From NCBI GenBank assembly GCA_965197555.1, contig OZ240213.1, positions 930,001 through 994,000 on the forward strand: a stretch of 64,000 nt of DNA, written 5' to 3'. Made by a program: the position numbers and the translations under genes. Below the pieces are notes generated by a model. The model was not told the DNA's origin and did not search any database. It saw only the letters and a program-made list of their open reading frames with translations. Shown piece by piece: positions 51,801-59,499 of the stretch (positions are counted from its first letter, which is position 1; every line of letters starts with the position of its first letter). This stretch comes from G965197555 sp965197555. Its GTDB lineage: Bacteria; Chloroflexota; Dehalococcoidia; Lucifugimonadales; UBA3495.

Positions 51801-54494
51801 GAAAGAACTTCCGTTGGTTCCGCCGTTCGCGCTGTCTAGTATGTCGGTCCAGACCAAATTCGGGTCCGAGGCCGAAACCGACTTGGAGTATGCGTACTTG
51901 TTGATACTGCCGTCGTATGGGTCGGTCCAGTTCAGCGTGACCTGCGAAAGCCCGGCGCTGGCAGTAAGCCCAGTCGGCTTGGCGGGTTGAGCCTGCGCCG
52001 CGGCGACGGTGATGGTCACCGTGCCGGTGGCTGTGTCGGACAGGGTGTAGGCGAAGCTATCGGTGCCGGTGTAGCCGGAGGTGGGGGTGTAGGTGACGGT
52101 GGTTGTGCTGCCCGACACAATCACCACCGTGCCGTTGTTGGGCGTGGGCGTGGTCACCGCGGTCACCCAGAGCGTGTCTCCCTCAACGTCGGTGTCGTTG
52201 GCCACCACGTTGATGTCCACCGGCGTGTCCGTGGCGGTGGTGGCGGTGTCGTCCACTGCAGTGGGCGCATCGTTGACCGCCGTAACGGTGATGGTTACCG
52301 TGCCGGTATCGGTATCGGTCCCGTCGGACACGGTGTAGACGAAGCTGTCGCTGCCGTTATAGTTGGCGTCGGGGGTGTAGGTGAACCTGGTTGACGAGGG
52401 CGACGCCGTGCCGTTGCTGGGCGAGGTGAACGAGGATATGGTGACACGTTCTCCGATGTCGGGGTCGGTGTCGTTGTTCACCACGGTGATGTTCACCTTC
52501 GTGTCTTCATCAGTGGTGACGGTGTAGTCCAACGCCGTGGGTGGGTCGTTCACGGCCGTGACGGTGATGGTCACTGTGCCGGTATCGGTATCGGTCCCGT
52601 CGGACAGGGTGTAGCCGAAGCTGTCGGTGCCGTTGTAGTTGGCGTTGGGGGTATAGGTGACGGTGGTACTGCTGCCCGGCGCAAACGCCGCTGTGCCGTT
52701 GCCGGGTATGGTCAACAACGTCACCGAGAGGGTGTCTACGGGATCGATGTCGGAGTCGTTGGCTGTCACAACGATAGTCACCACCTTGTCTTCATACATG
52801 GTGGCGGCATCGTCCACCGCCGTTGGGGCGGTGTTGAAGGGCGTCGCGGTCACGGGTTCGCTGGCCTCGCTGGCGCCCACGGAGTTTTTCGCCCGAATCC
52901 AGAAGCCGTACTCTTCGTCATTGATGAGGTCGTTTACCGTGTAGGAGATTGCGTTGGTTGCGCCGGCCGCGCTGTCGGGTATGTCGTCCCAGCCTGAGAC
53001 GCCATATACGTAGGCCGAGCCGGAATCTGCGCCCTTGTCATCGTCCCAGCGGGCGCCCACCAACACCGTGCCCCCGCCCGCCGCGATCGACCACCCAAAC
53101 TGGTCGTCGCTGGCGCCGTCGGCGGCGGTAAGCTTGACCGTCTCGGTGGCATCGGCCCATACCGAGTTAGCTGCCTTGGTGAACAGGTAGGCCGACCCGG
53201 AATCCGTAACAGTGTCACTGGCATCATCCGTGTGAGCGCCAACCACTACAGTGTTGCCGTCCACCGCTACCGACCACCCGAACTGGTTTTTTTCAGCATC
53301 GGAGGTCACCAACTCGACCGCCTGAGTAGTCGTGGCCCATCCCCCACTGGGCTTGGTAAACACGTAGGCACGGCCCTGACTGCCAGAGTAGGCGGAGGCG
53401 CCGACCACCACGGTGTCCCCGTCAACCGCCACCGAAGCGCCAAAAGTGCCAGCTAGGCCGTCGGCGGCGTTGCCGGTTTGCCCGGGGGTCAGCTTGGCCG
53501 TGGTACTGGTCGCTGTCCATCCCGTACCGGGCTTGGTGAACACGTAGGCGGAGCCGTAACCATCGTTTTGGGGGGCGCCCACCACCACCGTGCCCCCGTC
53601 CACCGCTACCGATTTCCCAAACTCCTCGAGTTCGTCCCCGTCTGAGGCCGTCAGCTTGGCCGTCAGCCCGGCCTTCTCCGTATCGGTAGAGGTACTCCAG
53701 TCGGCCCATCCCCCGCTGGGCTTGGTGAACACGTAGGCCGAGCCGGAATCAGTGCCCTTGTCATCGTCAAAGTAGGCACCAACCACCACGTTGTCCCCGT
53801 CCACCGCCACCGATTCCCCGAACGAGTCGCCGCTGGCGCCGTCGGAGGCGGTCAGCTTGGCCGTCTCCGTATCGGTAGAGGGGTCCCAGTCGGCCCATCC
53901 CCCGCTGGAGCTGGGCTTGATGAACACGTAGGCCGAGCCGGAACCTCCGCCCTGGTCATCGTCAAAGTGGGCGCCCACCACTACCGTGCTCCCGCCCACC
54001 GCTACCGACCATCCAAAGTGGTCGCCCGCCACCCCGCCGACGCCCTTCGCCCCGTCGGAGGCGGTCAGCTTGGCAACCTGACTCCAGGCTCCCGACGACG
54101 AATCCTTGGCCAGCACGTACGCCGCTCCCTTCCCGCTTTCGTCTTCGTAGGCGCCCACCACCGCGGTGTCTCCGTCCACCGCCACTGAATGCCCGAATAG
54201 GTCGCCAGCCGCCCCGTCGGAGGCGGTCAGCTTGGCGATCTGCGCCTGCAGGTATTCGTACCCGGTGATGCTGTTGTCGGATGGGTCAGTCCACCCCAGC
54301 GTGACCTGGGTGCTCTTGACGGTGGCTAAAAGCCCATCGGGCTTGGCGGGCACAGTGCCCTGGGCCTGACCCACCTGTGGCACGGCCACCAATAACACTG
54401 CGGCTACTGCCATCAACAACAGCAGCGCCGCTACCAGTCTCCATACGGAATTGCGGTGCTTGAACGCGCGCACACTTTTCATGAGTTCAACCAT
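48801..54494 (-). CDS. Giant FG-GAP/cadherin-like surface protein with C-terminal anchor
   Basis: The 1,897-residue protein starts with a signal helix (LVAALLLLMAVAAVLLVAVP, ending GQAQG) and ends in a Thr/Pro-rich stalk plus one membrane helix (LPLWLIAGIAVAVLVLVGLG) and RRLLRA. In between: an FN3 start, seven FG-GAP-like blades (FGHSVAVDGDTAVVGAYE and kin), a short FN3 end, three tandem cadherin-like modules (DEDTKVNITVVNNDTDPD, YTPDANYNGSDSFVYTVSDG), an FN3, a cadherin segment (SVEENSEQGANVGDPVAATD), another FN3, seven more FG-GAP blades, one more cadherin-like module and a BIG2-like domain. Two seven-blade sets would make two beta-propellers, often Ca-binding. A role in adhesion or recognition is likely. 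It opens with the same KP.GL FN3 pattern as the 10712 protein. Confidence 0.88.
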   Translation of the reverse strand: MVELMKSVRAFKHRNSVWRLVAALLLLMAVAAVLLVAVPQVGQAQGTVPAKPDGLLATVKSTQVTLGWTDPSDNSITGYEYLQAQIAKLTASDGAAGDLFGHSVAVDGDTAVVGAYEDESGKGAAYVLAKDSSSGAWSQVAKLTASDGAKGVGGVAGDHFGWSVAVGGSTVVVGAHFDDDQGGGSGSAYVFIKPSSSGGWADWDPSTDTETAKLTASDGASGDSFGESVAVDGDNVVVGAYFDDDKGTDSGSAYVFTKPSGGWADWSTSTDTEKAGLTAKLTASDGDELEEFGKSVAVDGGTVVVGAPQNDGYGSAYVFTKPGTGWTATSTTAKLTPGQTGNAADGLAGTFGASVAVDGDTVVVGASAYSGSQGRAYVFTKPSGGWATTTQAVELVTSDAEKNQFGWSVAVDGNTVVVGAHTDDASDTVTDSGSAYLFTKAANSVWADATETVKLTAADGASDDQFGWSIAAGGGTVLVGARWDDDKGADSGSAYVYGVSGWDDIPDSAAGATNAISYTVNDLINDEEYGFWIRAKNSVGASEASEPVTATPFNTAPTAVDDAATMYEDKVVTIVVTANDSDIDPVDTLSVTLLTIPGNGTAAFAPGSSTTVTYTPNANYNGTDSFGYTLSDGTDTDTGTVTITVTAVNDPPTALDYTVTTDEDTKVNITVVNNDTDPDIGERVTISSFTSPSNGTASPSSTRFTYTPDANYNGSDSFVYTVSDGTDTDTGTVTITVTAVNDAPTAVDDTATTATDTPVDINVVANDTDVEGDTLWVTAVTTPTPNNGTVVIVSGSTTTVTYTPTSGYTGTDSFAYTLSDTATGTVTITVAAAQAQPAKPTGLTASAGLSQVTLNWTDPYDGSINKYAYSKSVSASDPNLVWTDILDSANGGTNGSSFTVTGLTNGTTYYFWIRATNTPANPATSDASDAVDAVPGNAAPTFDEDDAASRSVEENSEQGANVGDPVAATDPEGDMLTYSLSSDGTDADSFSIDVNGQITVASGANLEYEGAKSSYSVKVSVHDRKDIDGLSDTTNIDDTIDVTIEVGDVDEAPAKPTGLTATRGNAQVTLRWEDDPYDRPISGRQYLSERQVAKLTAGGGAEYDYFGYSVAVNGDTTVVGAYGDDNAKGAAYVLVRQSGSWSQVAKLTALDGQVNDQYGRSVAVDGNTVVVGAALGNGGLDNAGAAYVFTKPGTGWADATETAKLTASDGANLDLFGFPLAVDGDTVVVGAYWDDDKGDDSGSVYVFTKATDSVWADATETVKLTASDGAADDSFGVSVALDGDTMAVGAYQVNHVDGDGNTVSNSGSAYVFTRQEGAWSEVAKLTASDAAENDYFGRSVAVDGDTVVVGTTQDDDKGDDSGSVYVFAKPSEVWDDATETAKLTASNGAAGDEFGSSVTVDGATVVVGAPQTDDVDDNNVSVSGSGSAYVFTKPGAGWATATETAKLTASDGAADDEFGTSVGINGDTVVVGAYNGDHVDGNGDAVLNSGSAYVYEVSDWTAMANSGAGATSSTVTGLTNDAEYDFRIRAINTHGESDATDAATVVPMAPMPTPTAVLPTPAPEYGDSHTTPNTAPIAVHDARTTAAGTPVDIEVVVNDTDPEGDTLRVISVTTPSNGTAVINSGTNTVTYSPNPGFHGTDSFNYTLSDGFNTGTGTVTVTVAPPNRAPEAVGSIASVNLTAEGEAISVDVSDGFTDEDIGLLTYRAVSFDAAVATVEVIRSMVTIKPVGAGSTTIEITVLDPQGEGATHSVPVTVRAAPDPTPEPTLITIPTSTPAPTPMPTPTPMPTPTPMPAPTSMPAQARTPMPTPTSMPAQARTPMPTPTSMLAQVRTPMATPTSMPAPTPVPQPATPTVAPSPPQAVDAGGGLPLWLIAGIAVAVLVLVGLGIAARRLLRA
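48976..49160. repeat. 42-bp minisatellite in the stalk of the FG-GAP protein
   Basis: A 42-bp unit beginning GAAGTCGGTGTCGGCATT is repeated about three times, followed by shorter 18-bp derivatives. It encodes the MPTPTSMPAQARTP stalk on the minus strand. Copy number may vary between strains. Confidence 0.75.
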
Positions 54495-54565
54495 TAGCGT
54501 TGCTGAAGTGGGTATGATATTCGCATTTTCGTCTCTATAATTCCATCAGGACATCGGTCCTCAGG

Positions 54566-54780
54566 TAGTGTCGTCAATATCAACTGGCCCAAAGGACAAG
54601 TGCTCGAATCTTGCAAATGGCGAGGAATGAGGCGGCTCCATTCCCTGGGCCATGGCCGCAGCCACAATGGCGTTGGTGTCGTAGCCCCGGTCCGCCAGCA
54701 GATATTCCGCTGTGATGTCTGCCAGCAGTGACCCGGCTTGGGTGCAATCCGCCGCCGTGCCCTCGGTCAGGTGTATGCTC
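54566..54780 (-). pseudogene. IS5-family transposase fragment
   Basis: On the minus strand the frame reads SIHLTEGTAADCTQAGSLL, then ADITAEYLLADRGYDTNAIV, AAAMAQGMEPP. This is the second-Asp region of an IS5-type DDE transposase (LLADRGYD). Both ends are lost. It abuts the HNH remnant on its upstream side. Confidence 0.7.
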
Positions 54781-54794
54781 CGAGTGTGTAGCCC

Positions 54795-54990
54795 CGGGCC
54801 AGGCTAGGTTATTGGCGTAAGCCCGCTTACGCTCAGGGTCCCACGTGTGACCTCCTGACTTGTGAGCATTTAGCCAGTGGCACCATGTGGTCGATGTCTA
54901 GCTTCCTGGGATCGGTGACCACGTTCCCAGTGAAGGGGGCAACCCATCTGCCGGACTCGACTCGGCATTGAGTCGGGGCAGGATCGGTTG
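54795..54990 (-). pseudogene. HNH endonuclease (DUF1524-like) remnant
   Basis: On the minus strand CRVESGRWVAPFTG, VVTDPRKLDIDHMVPLA and, after one inserted A, NAHKSGGHTWDPERKRAYAN, NLAWP match the secreted-type HNH/DUF1524 family. The DIDHMVPLA motif is the HNH core. The frame is broken by the indel and cut at 54795 by the IS5 fragment. Confidence 0.7.
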
Positions 54991-55114
54991 AGGACACGCA
55001 ACGATGCTATGGAGCGACTGGCGCAGGCGTTGGAGAGGAAGCTCCGAAGCGGCCGGGTGCTGACCTACCGTCGCAGTTGGTGTAATGGTCTGGATATGGA
55101 GTAGTTTGGTGAAA

Positions 55115-57340
55115 CTATCTCTCCAATATGATGTCGCTCATCTTTGCGTCAAGCATCCTCGCCGCTTCTTGCACTGAGACGCTGGGTTGTGTGCCAGGCA
55201 GACTCAAGAAGTAGACGACTGCGACGAGGTTTCCGCGCCTGAACATGATGAGTTCAACTCGTAGCGGTGTTCCTTCAGTGGTGAATTCTAGATATCCGCC
55301 AAACGAGTTAGCGCCTACCGTCGACGAATCCAGCAATCCACTTTCATGAAGCTCGTAGCCCTCTTGGCCTGCACTTCCTGTGGAAAGGAATCCTTGCACC
55401 AGGTCATCCAGAATCGCATCAGAAGACATTTCCTGATCTAGCGCCTTACGCTCAGGTTCACCGATGTGTCCACTCGCCGCCATAATCCCCTCGAAGGGAT
55501 CTGCGTTGAGGAAAACTGCAAGATCGCTGAAGTAGTACTCCAATCCCAACGCTTCAATCGAGAGTTCTAGCTCTGCCGGTTCCACTTCTTCAAATGAGGC
55601 AGGCAGCCCAGTGAAGGCCGACCGCAGTTCAGCCAGCCGGAAATCGGAGGGTGGACCTATCGTAGAGGTAGCATCTGGTTCCCCGAATAGGGAGGCACGT
55701 GTCATTGACGTCGTTGCCGCATCAGGTCCAGCCGCGTCAATTGTGATGACGTATCCGCCGGGGGCGTGATCGATGACGGTCTCCACAACGACAAAGTAGC
55801 TCCCCAAATGAGGTGCTCGATAGACGATCATTGAATCGAGGCCGAACAATCCGCCCCCGCTGTCGTCATCAATGATTATCTGTTCATCTACCGCTCCCAG
55901 ATAGTCAATAGTGAGGAAGGTGTCAACCAGGGCCGATCGCGCTAGAATCTCAATTGTCTCTCCTTCCTTTAGATGAACGAATAAGTAGTCAATGTCCCCG
56001 GGGAAGTCTATGTTCCCCCGAATGGATTGTCCTACTTGGATTTGCCTGCCATCGTCTGGGTCGTGGAGGGGTATCAACCGGCGGTTACCAGTCAAAGTGA
56101 AGTCATCTGGGGTCTCTGACAATTGCCGCGCAATCAAGAAGCGAGGCCCATCGTATTCGGTGACAAACGAACCAACCTCAGCACCCGTGCTTCCATCGTC
56201 GAGATTAAGCAGCTCCGTACCAAAGGAGTCGTATGCCGTGAGTGCACCGTCGTTGTCGCCAGCAAACTCGAAGTCGATCACCGTTCCAGACGGCTCGTTG
56301 ACCACATAGGCGCGCTGGGCCCAAAAGCTCGGCAATACAACTTCATGGCTTAAGTCTCCTCCTTCCAGGGGAACGCGCCTGTCACCTAGTCCAGACGGGT
56401 CCTCGCCAGTGATGATCTGCCTGACCTTCGGCAAGATATCGGCTGATGATGCAGCGACTCCGAAATTCCCTTCTGTGAACGCTAACCCGCTGATGCCGAT
56501 CACTTCACCCATGTTCGAAACGACCGCTCCTCCACTCTGGCCACCTATAACGGGAGCGTCAGTCTGAAGATAGGTGGTTCCAATAGATTCCCACTCTCGG
56601 ATACGGGAGAGCAGGCCCCGTGCAATTGTTGGCTGAGGGAACTCCTCGACCTCGCCTGGGTACCCGATCAAAAACGTATCGGTGCCGATGGGCAAGCTCT
56701 CACCATCGACTAGCGCCAGGGTATCAATGGGCCCGAGCACTGCCAAGTCTGCCAGCAGGTCCCAACCCTTCACCGGTACCCCGTGGAACTCTGAACCATC
56801 GGGGAATACGACGCGCACGGTATCGAATGGCCAGACTACGTGCGCGTTTGTTACTACGTACCCGCCATCTATCAGCACGCCACTGCCTGTGCCGGTCACT
56901 GTTTCTATGAATGCGATGGACGGAGAAACCTTATCGAATATCTGGGGGGAAGTGAGTGGCTCCGGCGTGGCAGCGGGTTCTGGAGTCGGCGTGGCAGCGG
57001 GTTCTGGAGTCGGCGTGGCAGCGGGTTCTTGGGTCGGCGTGGCAGCGGGTTCTTGGGTCGGCGTGGCAGCGGGTTCTGGGGTCGGCGTGGCAGCGGGTTC
57101 TGGGGTCGGCGTGGCTATGGCCATCGCAGTTGGTGTCGGGGTGAGCGTGGCTGAGGATGTCGGGGTTGATGTTGCTACTGGAGTAAGCGTGTTAGCAGGC
57201 TGCGTTGTAGCTGTGGGTATGGGCTCATCATCACACGCCGCCAGGAGAGCAGTGGTCGCTACACACATCAGGACAATGCACACGACCCGGCGGCAGGCCG
57301 GTGGTATTTTGAATTCTACCAAGCGACGAGATACTGTCAT
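55115..57340 (-). CDS. Trypsin-like serine protease lipoprotein with PPC-like domains
   Basis: The 741-residue protein begins with a lipoprotein signal ending LLAAC, so Cys would be lipidated and the protein tethered outside the membrane. A Thr/Pro/Glu-rich stalk of about 100 residues follows, with six copies of ATPTPEPA. The protease domain shows TNAHVV (His), DLLADLAVLG (Asp) and GGQSGGAVV (Ser), an HtrA/DegP-type trypsin fold of about 190 residues. No PDZ domain follows. Instead there are beta-rich regions with RGNIDFPGDIDYLFVHLKEG, typical of PPC domains, and a C-terminal unrecognised domain. It probably cleaves or polices extracellular proteins. Confidence 0.86.
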   Translation of the reverse strand: MTVSRRLVEFKIPPACRRVVCIVLMCVATTALLAACDDEPIPTATTQPANTLTPVATSTPTSSATLTPTPTAMAIATPTPEPAATPTPEPAATPTQEPAATPTQEPAATPTPEPAATPTPEPAATPEPLTSPQIFDKVSPSIAFIETVTGTGSGVLIDGGYVVTNAHVVWPFDTVRVVFPDGSEFHGVPVKGWDLLADLAVLGPIDTLALVDGESLPIGTDTFLIGYPGEVEEFPQPTIARGLLSRIREWESIGTTYLQTDAPVIGGQSGGAVVSNMGEVIGISGLAFTEGNFGVAASSADILPKVRQIITGEDPSGLGDRRVPLEGGDLSHEVVLPSFWAQRAYVVNEPSGTVIDFEFAGDNDGALTAYDSFGTELLNLDDGSTGAEVGSFVTEYDGPRFLIARQLSETPDDFTLTGNRRLIPLHDPDDGRQIQVGQSIRGNIDFPGDIDYLFVHLKEGETIEILARSALVDTFLTIDYLGAVDEQIIIDDDSGGGLFGLDSMIVYRAPHLGSYFVVVETVIDHAPGGYVITIDAAGPDAATTSMTRASLFGEPDATSTIGPPSDFRLAELRSAFTGLPASFEEVEPAELELSIEALGLEYYFSDLAVFLNADPFEGIMAASGHIGEPERKALDQEMSSDAILDDLVQGFLSTGSAGQEGYELHESGLLDSSTVGANSFGGYLEFTTEGTPLRVELIMFRRGNLVAVVYFLSLPGTQPSVSVQEAARMLDAKMSDIILER
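56964..57112. repeat. 24-bp tandem repeat in protease stalk
   Basis: Six units of a 24-bp sequence (CGGCGTGGCAGCGGGTTCTG plus GAGT or a variant) code for the ATPTPEPA or ATPTQEPA stalk. Repeats are near identical in DNA, so stalk length may change by recombination. Confidence 0.8.
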
Positions 57341-57507
57341 ACCGTATTCACTCCCATCGTGTGCTCAATTTCCACAGCGGACTGCACAAATTGACATCCC
57401 AAATTATAGAGCGCACCGGTTGTTCCCGACCCGACTTTGGCACTTACTCACCCCGTCATTAACCCCATAGTCACCACGGAGGAGTAACGGGCATGATCAT
57501 TGCTAAC

Positions 57508-57957
57508 CTAAGTCAACGCCAGCGTGACGTATGGTTGGGTGGCGGCAATCCGCGTGTGGCCCATGATCTCCTGGAGGGCGAAGACGTTGCCGCCGGCAGA
57601 AATGTACCAAGTCCCGAAGGTGTGCCGTAGAGTGTGTGGCCCTGCTTTCCGTGTACCGATGCCGGACCTCATGAACATCCTTTTGAATGCCGTCTGGATG
57701 CCAGACCTGCTCATGGGACCCCTCTTACCAATCCAGACATAGTACCCATCCCCGTGGCCTTCGAGTTGCTCGCGGACCACCCTGCTAACCGGTACGACTC
57801 TATCGCCAACTTTACCCCTTACTACCAGATGATCATCTTTAATTGCGGGCCATCGAAGGCTGGCCAGCTCACCCAGCCGAAGCCCGCTATCCATGACCAA
57901 GAGCATCACGAGGGTCACGGCTGCCTGATTCAATAGCCGGTTAAATACGCTGCCCAT
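57508..57957 (-). CDS. Tyrosine recombinase, catalytic domain only (truncated)
   Basis: The 149-residue frame has SGLRLGELASLRW (first Arg), HTLRHTFGTWYISAGG (His-x-x-Arg), GHTRIAATQPYV (third His and likely nucleophile Tyr). The N-terminal arm- and core-binding domains are missing. Its 5' end runs into the 3' end of the P4-type integrase, which overlaps it by 28 bp in another frame. It is most likely a remnant cut by arrival of that integrase, not a functional stand-alone enzyme. Confidence 0.75.
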   Translation of the reverse strand: MGSVFNRLLNQAAVTLVMLLVMDSGLRLGELASLRWPAIKDDHLVVRGKVGDRVVPVSRVVREQLEGHGDGYYVWIGKRGPMSRSGIQTAFKRMFMRSGIGTRKAGPHTLRHTFGTWYISAGGNVFALQEIMGHTRIAATQPYVTLALT

Positions 57958-59099
57958 GCATCCATAAGCTCGCGCCTCCGGTCAAACAGATCGCTCCGGG
58001 CGTAGGCGGTCTCAGTCGAGTTACCCAGGGTATGAGCCAGGGCTGCCTCACCTACCGCCCACGGCGTGTCGGTGCACTCGATACACCAGTCCTTGAAGCT
58101 GGACCGGAAGCCGTGGGGCACAGCGGGTATCCCCAGGCGCCGCAGCAGGGCCGTGTGCACCATGTCTGATAGCGGCCGCCCCCTGAGCCCTGGGAAGATC
58201 AGTCCCGTATCCTCAGTGTCCTTCGCCTCTAGCCGTTGCGCCGCTAGAAGGACTGACAGTGCACTGTCCGACAGCGGGACGCGGTGGTCTCTCCTCGCCT
58301 TCATGCGAGACGCTGGGACGTTCCAAGTCTTTGATGTCCAATCAATCTCGGACCACTGAGCGATCCTCACCTCGCCGCTGCGGGCGGCCGTCAGCACCAA
58401 ATACTCGAAGGCGAGGCGGGTTGCTGGCTGAGCACTTGAGTTGCGGACCTCTTCCAAGGCGGCTGGCACGTCCTCATAGGGCAAAGCCCGATAGTGGGCT
58501 TTCACCCGGGGCATCTTCGGCAAGGCTCGGTTGAGAGCCTTCCCCGCTGGGTTGTCGACGCGGTGGCCTTGGGCGATGGCCCAATCAAGGATGGTCTCGA
58601 TGCGCTGCCGAACTCGGGTGGCAGTCTCCGATTTGGTTGTCCAGATGGGGGTCAGGACGGCCAGCACATCTCCACTGGTGATCTGGTCGACAGGCATCGA
58701 CCCAATGGTTGGGTATGCGTAAGTCCTTAGCGTGTTAGCCCACTGACTCGCGTGTTTCTTGTTGGTCCATGTAGCCTGGCGTAAATCAATGACCGTCCGG
58801 GCGGCCGAAGCGAAAGTAGGGATGACCTTTCTCGTGACTTGCTTCTGGATCAGTGGATCGGTTCCGGCGCGGGCCATTCTCTGGTTGGCCAATGCCATCT
58901 CCCTGGCATCCGCCAGGCCGACCAGCGGAAAAGACCCCAGGCCCAGGTTTCGCAACGAGCCACCCTTGACCCTGATACGCTGGACCCACCTTTTAAGGCC
59001 CTTGGTGTCAACCCGGAGATAAAGCCCGTGGCCGTCGGAATACATCCCAGGGGCCTTGAGAGTCTTGATACGTCGGTCGGTAAGCATGGTGGCCGCCAT
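57930..59099 (-). CDS. P4-type tyrosine integrase
   Basis: The frame is open to 59165, but ATG 59099 gives the usual P4-integrase start (MLTDRRIKTLKAPGMYSDGH) and has GGGGGA upstream; 389 residues. The N-terminus is the DUF4102 domain (GLYLRV...RWVQRIRV), then a core-binding region (PTFASAARTVIDLRQ). The catalytic part has TAARSGEVRIAQW (Arg), HGFRSSFKDWC (His-x-x-Arg), LAHTLGNSTETAYARSD (His and Tyr). These enzymes insert islands into tRNA 3' ends. A tRNA-Ser 3' end lies 195 bp away, so it is the likely attachment site and this marks the right edge of a separate island. Confidence 0.92.
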   Translation of the reverse strand: MAATMLTDRRIKTLKAPGMYSDGHGLYLRVDTKGLKRWVQRIRVKGGSLRNLGLGSFPLVGLADAREMALANQRMARAGTDPLIQKQVTRKVIPTFASAARTVIDLRQATWTNKKHASQWANTLRTYAYPTIGSMPVDQITSGDVLAVLTPIWTTKSETATRVRQRIETILDWAIAQGHRVDNPAGKALNRALPKMPRVKAHYRALPYEDVPAALEEVRNSSAQPATRLAFEYLVLTAARSGEVRIAQWSEIDWTSKTWNVPASRMKARRDHRVPLSDSALSVLLAAQRLEAKDTEDTGLIFPGLRGRPLSDMVHTALLRRLGIPAVPHGFRSSFKDWCIECTDTPWAVGEAALAHTLGNSTETAYARSDLFDRRRELMDAWAAYLTGY

Positions 59100-59128
59100 C
59101 CCGTCCCCCGAAACCAATGCATTCTTGC

Positions 59129-59156
59129 ATGTATACGTGTCCATTTGCGTATACAT
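59129..59156. promoter_or_regulatory. 9-bp inverted repeat upstream of integrase
   Basis: ATGTATACG at 59129-59137 and CGTATACAT at 59148-59156 are exact inverses with a 10-bp spacer. The site lies 30 bp before the chosen integrase start. It could be an autoregulatory operator or an integrase arm site. Confidence 0.55.
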
Positions 59157-59295
59157 TTTATGCATGGATTGTAATGGACTTCTAGGGACGGAACAACCTT
59201 CTATGGACAGTAAGTCTTGGGTCTACTCATAGCGAAACCGGGCGTTTGCCAGGGGTTGTGGGCAGTTTCGTAGCTGAGAAAAAGAGGGTACATGG

Positions 59296-59382
59296 CGGAG
59301 GGAGTGGGATTCGAACCCACGTCCGCCAAAAGGCGGAAGCGGTTTTCAAGACCGCCGCCATCGTCCACTCGGCCATCCCTCC
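59296..59382 (-). tRNA. tRNA-Ser (anticodon TGA), CCA encoded
   Basis: The minus strand folds as a class II tRNA. Acceptor GGAGGGA pairs with TCCCTCC, the anticodon stem GCGGT/ACCGC holds loop CTTGAAA, a long variable arm TTCCGCC/GGCGGA follows, and the T arm is GTGGG TTCGAAT CCCAC. The discriminator G is followed by an encoded CCA at 59293-59295. The P4-type integrase next to its 3' end suggests it is an attachment site, kept intact by the integration. Confidence 0.95.
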
Positions 59383-59499
59383 GCAGGTCATTTTATATTT
59401 GAATTGGTCTCTTGTCGCGGCCTCTTTCGATCGAGGCATCACATCCAGGTCCTGAACGGCCTAAAAAGCCCGCCAGGAAGCGGAGCCATAGCCCATTGG

